NCBI RefSeq assembly: GCF_012276985.1
Contig: NZ_JAAXMM010000003.1
Span: 124,001-188,000, forward strand
Direction: 5' to 3'
From: Agrobacterium sp. a22-2
GTDB taxonomy: Bacteria > Pseudomonadota > Alphaproteobacteria > Rhizobiales > Rhizobiaceae
Length of the DNA: 64,000 bases
In this document: one piece after another, positions 24,326 through 32,122 of the stretch
Layout: every line of letters starts with the position of its first letter
Position numbering within the stretch: position 1 is the stretch's first letter
The notes under the pieces: model-generated
Told to the model about the DNA's origin: nothing
What the model saw: the letters and a program-made list of their open reading frames with translations, nothing else
The model's database searches: none
Position numbers and translations under genes: made by a program

Positions 24326-25563
24326 GGCCGGCCCTGCCTGTCGGCAAAGGTTTCCGCCAGCGCCCGCACGGCCAGTGCCAGGTCCTTTTCGTCCATGCCC
24401 TCGTCGGGATTGTGGCTGCCGTTCCAGTTGCGGATGAACAGCATGGTGGAGTCCCAGCCGGCCGCCGCAAAGGCCGCCGCGTCATGTCCGCCGCCAGACA
24501 GCATGATGCGCGGCGACAGGTCGAGCGCGCTGGCGCCGGCCAGGATCCGGTCGTTCAGCGAAGCGGACAGGTCGCTCGGCTTGCTGCGCGACTGCGGCCC
24601 CAGCCGGAAGCGCACGCCGCGCTTTGCTTCTATCGCTGCGATCTCGGCTTTCAGGGCGGCATCCATGCGGTCGAGCACCGCATCGTCGCCGGACCTGATG
24701 TCGACACAGAATTCCAGCCGGCCCGGTACCTTGGCAAAGGCGTGCTCGTCGCTGGCCGCATCGACCCTGCCAAACGTCACCGCGCAATCATGGCCGCCCT
24801 CCAGCATTTCCCCCCAAAGGCGATCGAGCGCCGTCACCAGGTCGGCGAAGGCGAACACTGCGTCCGCCCGCTCGCTGCGCGGCGCCCCACCCGAATGGGC
24901 CCAGACACCGTCGATGCCCGCCTGGCGATAGCGCAGCCCGCCGCGCACGCCGCTGACCAGCGCAAAGGGCTCGTCCGCCTTCAGCAGCACTGGTCCCTGC
25001 TCGATATGGATCTCGATGAAACGGGCGCTCGTCAGTCCCGGGCCTCTGAGCACCGCATCCGGGTCGCCCCCCTCGATGCGCATGTGATGGGCAAGCGTCT
25101 GGCCGGTATCGACGCGGCAGGCTTCCATCTCCGGCGCCGTCAGCCGGCCGAGGGCGGCGCGCGAACCGATATAGGAGACCGGAAACCAGACGCTTTCCTC
25201 GGCCCGTGTCACGGTGACGACCAGATCGACCGGCGGGGTTTCGCCGCTTTTGACGAAATGCGCCGCCAGCGCCATCGCGCCGGCCACGCCGGCCACCCCG
25301 TCATAGGCGCCGCCCATGGCGACGGTGTCGAGATGCGAGCCGATATAGAGGGCGGGTGCTGCCCGGTCGCGGCCGGGAAGGCGCGCAAAGAGATTGGAAC
25401 CGGCATCCCGCGTCACGGTCATTCCAAGCTCTTCGGCCTTCTCGGCGATGATGGCATGGGCCTGGGTTTCCAGCGGGCTGTAGGACGGACGCGTGAAGCC
25501 GGGTCCCGGCAGGCTCAGCCGGTTCACGCGCTCGATGATATCGGCGATCATCGCTTCGATCAT
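24322..25563 (-). CDS. M20 amidohydrolase (N-carbamoyl-amino-acid hydrolase/allantoate amidohydrolase type)
   Basis: This 413-residue binuclear metal hydrolase of the HyuC/AllC/beta-ureidopropionase group shows GSHLDTVAMGG (metal His and Asp), YDGVAGV (bridging Asp), TRAEESVWF (catalytic and metal Glu), FIEIHIEQGPVL (metal His), the dimer-domain HSGG and LSGGGHDAAAFA with a final SHNPDEG. It should hydrolyse an N-carbamoyl, ureido or N-acyl amino acid. Overlapping ATGA junctions tie it to the dehydrogenase upstream and the GntR gene downstream. With PxpB/PxpC and the M24 hydrolase nearby it fits stepwise opening of a cyclic or ureido compound. Confidence 0.92.
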   Translation of the reverse strand: MIEAMIADIIERVNRLSLPGPGFTRPSYSPLETQAHAIIAEKAEELGMTVTRDAGSNLFARLPGRDRAAPALYIGSHLDTVAMGGAYDGVAGVAGAMALAAHFVKSGETPPVDLVVTVTRAEESVWFPVSYIGSRAALGRLTAPEMEACRVDTGQTLAHHMRIEGGDPDAVLRGPGLTSARFIEIHIEQGPVLLKADEPFALVSGVRGGLRYRQAGIDGVWAHSGGAPRSERADAVFAFADLVTALDRLWGEMLEGGHDCAVTFGRVDAASDEHAFAKVPGRLEFCVDIRSGDDAVLDRMDAALKAEIAAIEAKRGVRFRLGPQSRSKPSDLSASLNDRILAGASALDLSPRIMLSGGGHDAAAFAAAGWDSTMLFIRNWNGSHNPDEGMDEKDLALAVRALAETFADRQGRP

Positions 25564-26531
25564 GACGCTTTCCTTTCGTCTGGCGCGGCGAAGGCTCCGA
25601 TCGGCGCGTTGAGCGCCGTGGCCGGCGTCTGGCCTGACAAGGCCGCCAGCACGTTGCGGGCGGAACCGACCGCCGTGCGCTTCAGGGCCTCCAAGGTGGC
25701 GCCGCCCAGATGTGGTGTGAAAATGACGCGGCTGGAGGCGCCAAGCGGTCCTTGCGGGGCGTCATGGCTATAGACGTCGAGACCGGCGGCCGCGATGCGG
25801 CCGTCATCGATCGCCACTGCAAGCGCTGCCTCGTCGACAAGCCCGGCGCGCGCCGTATTGATCAGGATCGCGCCCTGCTTGGTAAACCTAAGCGTTTCGG
25901 CATTGATGAGATGTCGAGTTTCCGGCCGCATCGGCGTGTGCAGGGAAATCAGATCGGCCTGGGCAAGGCCTTCGGCCAGGGTGGCGACGCGCTCGAAGCC
26001 CTCGAGATCCTGTGCGCGGGGCGAGTAGACCATCATCCGCATGCCGAGCGCGGCCTTCAGCATATGGGCAAGCCCGGCACCCGTGGCACCGAAGCCGATG
26101 ATCAGCGCCGTCTTGCCGGACAATTCGCTGAAGCGCTCGCGCTCGCGGAAACCATGGTGTCCCGCCCGCTCATCGCGATCGGCCGCCGGGATCAGCCGGG
26201 CGGCCGAAAGGCTGAGACCCAGCGCCAGTTCCGAAACGGATCGCGCATTGAAGCCCGGCGAATTGCACACCAGCACGCCGTGGGCGACGGCTGCCTGCTT
26301 GTCGACGGCATCATGGCCGGCACCATGCACCACGATGACCTTGAGCGCGTCGGCAGCCTCGAAATAGGCGGCCGGGAAGCCGACATCGCGGGTGATCACC
26401 GCCACGCAGCCCGGCAACAGGCCGCGCACCGTGTCCAGCGAAGGATCGGGGCAGATCACCGGCGTAATCCCGGCGGCCTCGAGAAGGGCAAGCCCGTCGG
26501 CGTGGACGGGCTGAAGGATCAGGCATTTCAT
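25560..26531 (-). CDS. D-2-hydroxyacid dehydrogenase (SerA/LDH-D family) with altered catalytic acid
   Basis: This 323-residue NAD-dependent 2-hydroxyacid dehydrogenase has the nucleotide loop IIGFGATGAGLAHML, catalytic Arg in LINTARAGLVDE and His in FTPHLGGATLEA. The catalytic Glu normally found in DVFxxEP is replaced: the stretch reads GLDVYSHDAPQG, with Asp at or near that place. The N-terminus (LILQPVHADGLALLEAAGIT) follows phosphoglycerate-dehydrogenase-like enzymes. It overlaps its neighbours by four bases on both sides. Together with GhrA at the operon end, two hydroxyacid dehydrogenases may interconvert oxo- and hydroxyacids from the same substrate. Confidence 0.9.
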   Translation of the reverse strand: MKCLILQPVHADGLALLEAAGITPVICPDPSLDTVRGLLPGCVAVITRDVGFPAAYFEAADALKVIVVHGAGHDAVDKQAAVAHGVLVCNSPGFNARSVSELALGLSLSAARLIPAADRDERAGHHGFRERERFSELSGKTALIIGFGATGAGLAHMLKAALGMRMMVYSPRAQDLEGFERVATLAEGLAQADLISLHTPMRPETRHLINAETLRFTKQGAILINTARAGLVDEAALAVAIDDGRIAAAGLDVYSHDAPQGPLGASSRVIFTPHLGGATLEALKRTAVGSARNVLAALSGQTPATALNAPIGAFAAPDERKAS

Positions 26532-27166
26532 GTATTCTGGCGTCCCATGCGGTTTTCAAGATGGATCAGGATGGCATCGCGCGCCTGCAGAATGTGATAG
26601 GACATCAGCCTTGCGGCCTCCTCGGCCTGCCCGGCGGCAAGGGCTGCAAGGATTGCCAGATGTTCGTGGCAACCCTTCAGGAAACGCTCGGGAACGCGGC
26701 CATAGTCGAACATGCAGGTGCGCAGGCGCAGGGCCTCGACCGTGGAGACCAGCAGCGGATTGCCGCTGGCAGCGGCGATCATATGATGGAAATCGTCGTC
26801 CACCCGCCATTGCTCCTCGCCCGGTCCGGCCGCCATCACGGCCTCGACCCGGGCGCGCATGGCATCGAGCATCGCCGGCTGCAGCTTGACGGCCTGCCGG
26901 GCGCCATGGCTTTCCAGGGTGTCGCGCAGGAAGAAGATCTCGCGGACCTCATCGGCCCCGATACGGCGAACCTTGAGAAAGCGCCCCTCGCGGGCGGCTA
27001 GCCCCTCCGCTTCCAGATGCTTCATCGCCTCGCGTACCGGGGTGCGCGACATGTCGAGCAGCTTGCCCAGCTTGTCTTCGGACAGCGTGTCGCCAGCCGA
27101 CAGATCCCCCGACAGGATCATCTCGACGATACGGTCGCGGGCCTGACTGGCCAGAGGCTGGGTCAT
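26528..27166 (-). CDS. GntR-family regulator with FCD domain (first in operon)
   Basis: This 212-residue regulator reads MTQPLASQARDRIVEMILSG at the start, then KLGKLLDMSRTPVREAMKHL as the recognition region, then an FCD domain with RVDDDFHHMIAAASGN and GCHEHLAILAALAAG carrying the expected metal-binding Asp/His set. The frame stays open upstream, but ATG 27166 overlaps the PxpC stop (ATGA) and gives the family's normal length. Lying mid-operon, it is likely autoregulated with the TRAP and catabolic genes. A GTATAC-type dyad upstream of the operon (31853-31869) resembles FCD operator motifs. Confidence 0.92.
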   Translation of the reverse strand: MTQPLASQARDRIVEMILSGDLSAGDTLSEDKLGKLLDMSRTPVREAMKHLEAEGLAAREGRFLKVRRIGADEVREIFFLRDTLESHGARQAVKLQPAMLDAMRARVEAVMAAGPGEEQWRVDDDFHHMIAAASGNPLLVSTVEALRLRTCMFDYGRVPERFLKGCHEHLAILAALAAGQAEEAARLMSYHILQARDAILIHLENRMGRQNT

Positions 27167-28140
27167 GATGCGTTCTCCTCCGTAACCGTTGCGATTGCAG
27201 TCCCGGCCGGGGTCAGCGTCGCGATCACATCCGCAAGCTCTCGGGCCGCCCGCAAGCCGATATCTTCGGCATGCTCGGCCGAGACGGCACGAAACCGGAA
27301 AGCGCGGCCCGAGGGCAGTTGCGCGAAGCGGCCGAGATCGGCGGAAATGATCGTCGCGATCTTCGGGTAGCCGCCGGTCGTCTGGCGGTCGGCCATCAGC
27401 ACGATCGGCCGGCCGCTCGACGGCACCTGCACCGAGCCGGTCAGCGTTCCGTCCGAGACGATATCGTGGCCCCTGACCGCCGGCAGCGACGGTCCATCCA
27501 GCATGCTTGCCATGCGGTCGCGCATCGTGCCGACAGAGAAGGTCTCCGTCAGGAAACGCTGCCGGATATCGGCAGCAAAATAGTCGTCCTGCGGCCCGGC
27601 CACCACGCGGATCGGTCCGACAGCCCGGCGAAACGTTCGGCCAAGGCACAGGCATTCGCCCCCAGGTTCGCGCCCGAGCGGCAATGCGTCTCCGGCGGCA
27701 AGCACCCGGCCCTCGTAGCCGCCGAGTGCTGTGCGCAGATGGGTGGAGCGGCTGCCAAGCACCGGTGCGGTCTCGATACCGCCGGACACGGCGACATAGC
27801 CCCAGGTGGCATCGCGCAGGGCGCCGATGGTCAGGATTTCGCCTGCCTTCAGCCAGTGGCTTTCCCAGCCCGGCAGAACGCGGTCACCGATGCGGATGTC
27901 GCAGGCGCCGCCGGTGATGGCGATGCGGCAATCGCGGCTGATCCGCAGCGCTCCGCCCATGATGGCGAATTCGAGTACGGCGGAACCCGGGTCGTTACCG
28001 ACCAGTGCATTGGCGATCCGATAGGCGTCCTGATCCATGGCGCCACTGGCGGAGACACCCTGGTGCAGCAAACCAAAGCGGCCGGCATCCTGCACCGTCA
28101 TCATCATGCCAGGGCGTTCGATCGTCAGGACCCCGCTCAC
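27163..28140 (-). CDS. pxpC: 5-oxoprolinase subunit C-like (PxpC/biotin-dependent carboxyltransferase fold)
   Basis: This 325-residue protein of the KipA/PxpC family is recognised from VQDAGRFGLLHQGVSASGAM near the start, then ALVGNDPGSAVLEFAIMGG and GYVAVSGGI, and from the late MADRQTTGGYPKIATIISAD motif. In bacteria PxpA, PxpB and PxpC together hydrolyse 5-oxoproline to glutamate with ATP; PxpB and PxpC also resemble domains of urea carboxylase and allophanate hydrolase. No pxpA (LamB/YcsF) is in the operon. It overlaps PxpB by four bases. The ring-opening target here could be 5-oxoproline or a related lactam. Confidence 0.92.
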   Translation of the reverse strand: MSGVLTIERPGMMMTVQDAGRFGLLHQGVSASGAMDQDAYRIANALVGNDPGSAVLEFAIMGGALRISRDCRIAITGGACDIRIGDRVLPGWESHWLKAGEILTIGALRDATWGYVAVSGGIETAPVLGSRSTHLRTALGGYEGRVLAAGDALPLGREPGGECLCLGRTFRRAVGPIRVVAGPQDDYFAADIRQRFLTETFSVGTMRDRMASMLDGPSLPAVRGHDIVSDGTLTGSVQVPSSGRPIVLMADRQTTGGYPKIATIISADLGRFAQLPSGRAFRFRAVSAEHAEDIGLRAARELADVIATLTPAGTAIATVTEENAS

Positions 28141-28853
28141 GATGCGATCTCCTCAAGACCCGGCGCGCCGGCGGCAATCCGTGCCGCCAGATCAGCCTCT
28201 TCCGCGGCTTCGATCGGCCGGAACCGGACCCGGTCGCCGGCCTTCAGCAGGAAGGCATCGGCCCGTGACGGATCGAACAGGCGCACCGGCGTCTGGCCGA
28301 GAAAACGCCAGCCGCTCGGCCCGGCCACCGAATTGATATTGGCCTGCTTGCCGCCGATGCCGATCGCGCCGGCAGCGACATGCTGGCGCGGCACCGCCAG
28401 GCGCGGCGTATGCAGGGCGTCCGGCAGGCCGCCGAGATAGGCAAAGCCCGGTGCAAATCCGATCATGTAGACCCGGTAGTCGACCGAGGCATGCAGTGCG
28501 ATCAGGTCTTCCACGGTCATGGCCTTCATCGCGGCCAGATCCTCGAGATCGAGGCCGACCGGGCCGCCATAACGCACGGGCACCGAAAACAGCCGACCGG
28601 ATGTGCGGCCCGGCTGCAGAATGCGCAGGCGCTCTTCAAGCCGCAGGGACAGGTCCTTGCCGCGGATGATCGCCGGGTCGTAGAGCACCATCAAGGAGCG
28701 ATAGGTCGGCACCGTTTCCTCGATGCCGCCGATCGGATCGGACGAAAGCGCCGCCGTCAGATCGATGATGCGGGCATTCACCGTCTCATCGATCCGGTCG
28801 GACAATTCGACGCTGAGCGCCCTGTCGCCGCAGGGCAGAATTCGCACGGTCAT
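28137..28853 (-). CDS. pxpB: 5-oxoprolinase subunit B-like (PxpB/KipI)
   Basis: This 238-residue protein of the KipI/PxpB family shows ILPCGDRALSVELSDRIDE, VPTYRSLMVLYDP, YMIGFAPGFAYLGGLPDALH and the proline-rich TPRLAVPRQHVAAGAIGIGG segment, then SGWRFLGQTPVRLFDP. ATG 28853 follows GGGGGAGG closely; an earlier ATG six codons upstream is less likely. It is the first soluble enzyme gene after the TRAP importer (24-bp gap) and should act in a complex with PxpC. Absence of a local PxpA means either an unlinked partner or another acceptor protein. Confidence 0.92.
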   Translation of the reverse strand: MTVRILPCGDRALSVELSDRIDETVNARIIDLTAALSSDPIGGIEETVPTYRSLMVLYDPAIIRGKDLSLRLEERLRILQPGRTSGRLFSVPVRYGGPVGLDLEDLAAMKAMTVEDLIALHASVDYRVYMIGFAPGFAYLGGLPDALHTPRLAVPRQHVAAGAIGIGGKQANINSVAGPSGWRFLGQTPVRLFDPSRADAFLLKAGDRVRFRPIEAAEEADLAARIAAGAPGLEEIAS

Positions 28854-28877
28854 AGCCTCCCCCAAGCCCATGGTACC

Positions 28878-30179
28878 TTATGGTTTGCTCATCATATCAG
28901 GCACCAGCATGACAATGCCCGGAAACAGCGCAATCAGGATCACGAAGCCGGCCATGATGAAGAAGAACGGCAGCGTGGCCCGGGTAATGCGCGCCATGCT
29001 GTCGCCGGTCAGGCGCTGGATGACGGTCAGGTTGAAGCCGACCGGCGGTGAAATCTGCGCCATTTCCACGACGATCACGATGAAGATCCCGAACCAGACC
29101 TTGCTATAGCCGGCCGCCATGACGAGGGGAAGCGTGATCGGCAGCGTCATGACGATGCAGCCGAGGCCCTCCATGACAGTGCCGAGAATGATATAGAAAA
29201 TCAACAGCACGACGATCAGCGCGAAGGGTGACAGGCCCCAGCCTTCGATCATTCCGGCAATATAGGCAGGCATGCCGAGATAGCCGATCGTGGTGGAGAG
29301 GAACATGGCGCCGACCATGATCAGGCCGATCATGGCGCAGCTGTCGGCCGCCTGATGGGCGGCTTCCATCAGGCGCTGGAAATTCAAGGTCCGCTGCCAG
29401 AAGCCGATCAGCATCGAGCCGCCGACACCGACCGCAGCCGCCTCGGTGGGCGACGCGAAGCCGCCATACATCGAGCCGACGACGCCGATGATCAGGAATA
29501 GAAGCGGCCCCAGATCCTTCAGCGCCACCAGCTTTTCGCGAAGCGTCGTGGAAGGCGGGGTGACGCCGACGAGCGAGGGCTTCAGATAGGCACGCAGGCC
29601 GATATAGCCCATATAGGCGGCTGCCATCAGAAGGCCGGGCAGGATGCCGGCCATGAACAGCCGCAGGATGGATTCCTCCGCAATCACGCCGTAGATGATC
29701 ATGATGGTCGAGGGCGGGATCAGGAAGCCAAGGGTGCCGGCACCGGCGAGACTGCCGGTGACCAGATCGCGGTCATAGCCGCGCGAGATCAGTTCTTTTG
29801 CCGTGATCCGGCCGACGGTCGCCGTGGTGGCGGCCGACGAGCCGCAGACCGAGGCGAACAGGGTGCAGCCGAGCACCGTGATATGGCTGAGCCGCCCGGG
29901 CACGCGCCGCAGCCAGGGGGCGAGCCCTGAAAACAGCGCCTCGGAGATCTTGGTGCGGAACAACAGGTCGGCCATGAAGATGAACAGCGGCAGTGCCAGC
30001 ATTTCCGGCGAGACCAGGGTGTTCCAGGTCTGCTGCGCCAGCAGCTTGGAAAACGGCAGATTGGGCCGGTAGAGCGCCAGCAGGCCGGCAGCGGTGCCGA
30101 TCAGCCCGAGGCCGATCCAGACGCCGGTGCCCAGAATCAGGGTCATCAGGCCGAGAAGGCTGAGTGATATCTTTCCCAT
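28878..30179 (-). CDS. TRAP transporter large membrane subunit (DctM family)
   Basis: This 433-residue protein has about twelve membrane segments of the DctM/SiaM family. The segments FSGLAPWLRRVPGRLSHITV, CGSSAATTATVGRITAKELI and VTGSLAGAGTLGFLIPPSTI contain the conserved loops that form the Na+-dependent elevator domain. It imports the organic anion delivered by the DctP-type protein at 30791-31771. It begins three bases after the small-subunit stop. TRAP substrates are usually carboxylates, consistent with amino-acid-derived or N-acyl compounds in this operon. Confidence 0.93.
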   Translation of the reverse strand: MGKISLSLLGLMTLILGTGVWIGLGLIGTAAGLLALYRPNLPFSKLLAQQTWNTLVSPEMLALPLFIFMADLLFRTKISEALFSGLAPWLRRVPGRLSHITVLGCTLFASVCGSSAATTATVGRITAKELISRGYDRDLVTGSLAGAGTLGFLIPPSTIMIIYGVIAEESILRLFMAGILPGLLMAAAYMGYIGLRAYLKPSLVGVTPPSTTLREKLVALKDLGPLLFLIIGVVGSMYGGFASPTEAAAVGVGGSMLIGFWQRTLNFQRLMEAAHQAADSCAMIGLIMVGAMFLSTTIGYLGMPAYIAGMIEGWGLSPFALIVVLLIFYIILGTVMEGLGCIVMTLPITLPLVMAAGYSKVWFGIFIVIVVEMAQISPPVGFNLTVIQRLTGDSMARITRATLPFFFIMAGFVILIALFPGIVMLVPDMMSKP

Positions 30180-30182
30180 GGT

Positions 30183-30716
30183 CTATTCCAATCCCGGTCC
30201 GGTGGTCAGGGCTTCGCCGCGCAGCAGTCTCAAGCATTGCGCCACCATTTGCAGGCAGAGCAGCACGGCGCCGAGCGCGAATGCGGCTTGCGGCCAGACC
30301 AGCGGGGTGCGGATCACCGAGGCGGAGGTTGAGCCGCGCTGGTAGGAGAGAAACGCCATTTCGATCAGGGCGCCGCAAAGGGCGATGGAAATGGCGAGCC
30401 CGATCAGGCAGGCGGCCATTTCAATCCAGCGGGCACCGCGCATGGGCAGCATTTCGGCGATGGCCGTCACCCGGACATGGCTGCCGGATTTCAGCGCGCT
30501 GGCGGCCGCCAGCATGAAGCTGCCACCCATCAGGTAAGCGGCGACATCCCAGGAAAAGCTCAAGGAAAAGCCGAGGATGTTGCGCAGGATGATTTCGCCG
30601 GCGATCAGCGCAAAGATGCCAAGCAGGCAAAGGGCCGCAATGCTGTTGCCGACGGACGTCAGGGCATCGATCGGGTCGATCACCCGTGAAAAGCGTTGGG
30701 CTGGACTGGGTTCCAT
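30183..30716 (-). CDS. TRAP transporter small membrane subunit (DctQ family)
   Basis: This membrane protein of about 177 residues has four hydrophobic helices, of the DctQ/SiaQ type. ATG 30716 sits seven bases behind GGAGAA; the frame opens seven codons earlier. The helix 2 region FSLSFSWDVAAYLMGGSFML and the following LKSGSHVRVTAIAEML match the family, where the conserved His/Arg loop contacts the large subunit. It is located between the binding-protein and large-subunit genes, the standard P-Q-M order. Confidence 0.88.
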   Translation of the reverse strand: MEPSPAQRFSRVIDPIDALTSVGNSIAALCLLGIFALIAGEIILRNILGFSLSFSWDVAAYLMGGSFMLAAASALKSGSHVRVTAIAEMLPMRGARWIEMAACLIGLAISIALCGALIEMAFLSYQRGSTSASVIRTPLVWPQAAFALGAVLLCLQMVAQCLRLLRGEALTTGPGLE

Positions 30717-30790
30717 GGCCGTTCTCCGGAAGCGCAAAGAAAAAGGTCGCCGCCACTGCAGGGGGTGACGGCGAATGTTAGGCTATGGCC

Positions 30791-31771
30791 TCAGTTCAGC
30801 GCCTTCAGATAGGCGTCGATATAGGGAGCGGCGTCCGGAACGCGGGTCTTGAATTCCTCCCAGAGCGGCTTGGCCCGCTCGATCAGGGCGGCCTTCAGTT
30901 CCGGCGACGGGGCGGAGACATCGATGCCCTTGTCTTTCAGGATGGCCAGCTTGGCGTCGTCTTCGGCGCGGCTCACCAGCCAGAACTCGCCTTCAAGCGT
31001 CTTGGATGCGGCCTCGATCGCCTTCTGGTTTTCCGGCGACAGGGCATTCCATGCATCGAGATTGACGGTGACGATGTTGCTGGATGCCTGCCAGTTGAAG
31101 GTGCTCATGTTCTTGGTGAATTCCCAGAAGGCGCCGTCGACGCCCGAGGAGGACGAGGTCGTCACGCCCTTGATCGTGCCGGCCGCCAGCGACGGCACGA
31201 CTTCACCCCATGGCATCTGCACGGGTGCTGCCCCGAGCGCATTGAAGAAGTTGTGACCATTGGCGTCGACGACACGGATCGTCAGGCCCTTCAGGTCTGC
31301 GATCGTCTCGATCTTGTTCGGCGAATAGACCGCCTGGCCCGGCCATGGCACCATGTAGAGCAGCTTCTGGTTCATCGAGGTGGCGACTTCCTCGATCTTC
31401 GGGCGGAAGAATTTGTGCAGTAGCGCCAGATCCGGCATGGTCGGCGCCAGATAGGGCAGCGTTTCGATGCCCAGCACCGGCGCTTCGCCGACCTGCTGGC
31501 TCATCAGGATGTCGGCGACCGGCACGATACCGTCGCGCACCGCTGCCATGCCCTCGGGGCCCTTGATGCCGAGTGCGCCACCGGGGTGGACGGTGATGAC
31601 CACTTCGCCCTTGGTGACGTCCTTGACCGTCTCGGCAAATTTCATGGCATTCTTGGTGTGGAAATTGCCGGGCGGCCACACGACCGACATATCCCAAGCC
31701 GTTTGCGCGACAGCGGGTGCGGCGAGGCTGGCAAGAAGCACGGCCAGGCCGGCACGAAGCATGTTCTTCAT
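30791..31771 (-). CDS. TRAP transporter substrate-binding protein (DctP family)
   Basis: This 326-residue periplasmic protein has a Sec signal cleaved near PAVA-QTAW. The first mature strand MSVVWPPGNFHTKNAMKFAE and the later LKGLTIRVVDANGHNFFNAL segment, containing the Arg that salt-bridges a substrate carboxylate in most TRAP proteins, identify it. It is the first gene of the twelve-gene operon. An aromatic-rich pocket region (PWPGQAVY) and an SSSSGVDGAF loop suggest a medium-sized carboxylate; the ligand cannot be named. Confidence 0.92.
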   Translation of the reverse strand: MKNMLRAGLAVLLASLAAPAVAQTAWDMSVVWPPGNFHTKNAMKFAETVKDVTKGEVVITVHPGGALGIKGPEGMAAVRDGIVPVADILMSQQVGEAPVLGIETLPYLAPTMPDLALLHKFFRPKIEEVATSMNQKLLYMVPWPGQAVYSPNKIETIADLKGLTIRVVDANGHNFFNALGAAPVQMPWGEVVPSLAAGTIKGVTTSSSSGVDGAFWEFTKNMSTFNWQASSNIVTVNLDAWNALSPENQKAIEAASKTLEGEFWLVSRAEDDAKLAILKDKGIDVSAPSPELKAALIERAKPLWEEFKTRVPDAAPYIDAYLKALN

Positions 31772-32122
31772 GGTGCAGTAACCCCTCTTTTATGATTCTG
31801 CGGCCAGCCGTTGGGAGCGGCGGGCGCGCTGAAATTGGCATTTGCATTTTCGGTATACAGGACGTATTCCCAATTGGCCAGAGGCTATGGCGCTTTTTTC
31901 GCCGCTTTGGAGATGGGTCTAATTTTTATGCACAGCGCTCTGCCAGATGCAACCAGGAGACGAGGGAGGGCTGCTGCATTGAATAACTAAGTAGTTGGAT
32001 ATTAATGCATTTTACAATGTCTCCTTATATTTCTATAAGTTGACGCTATCGATCCATCGCACGATAAGCCACAGAAAGCCGCCCGCGGGCGTCGTGCCAA
32101 CTCTCTGGGAGAACTGCCCGTC
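31772..32122. promoter_or_regulatory. Divergent promoter region of the TRAP operon and aminotransferase
   Basis: The 351-bp gap is AT-richer than its flanks near 31980-32050. GTATACAGGACGTATTC (31853-31869) is an ATAC-N5-GTAT dyad with partial outer symmetry, the kind of site bound by GntR/FCD regulators, and lies about 85 bp upstream of dctP. TGCATT (31975-31980) and AATGCA (32004-32009) form another inverted pair nearer the aminotransferase. No convincing sigma70 hexamers were fixed. No gene is supported here. Confidence 0.4.

Noticed and set aside
26528..27655. Reading the GntR gene as a longer 375-residue protein
   Set aside because: The extra N-terminal part lies inside pxpC in another frame and has no fold features; ATG 27166 gives the family's normal length and an ATGA overlap.
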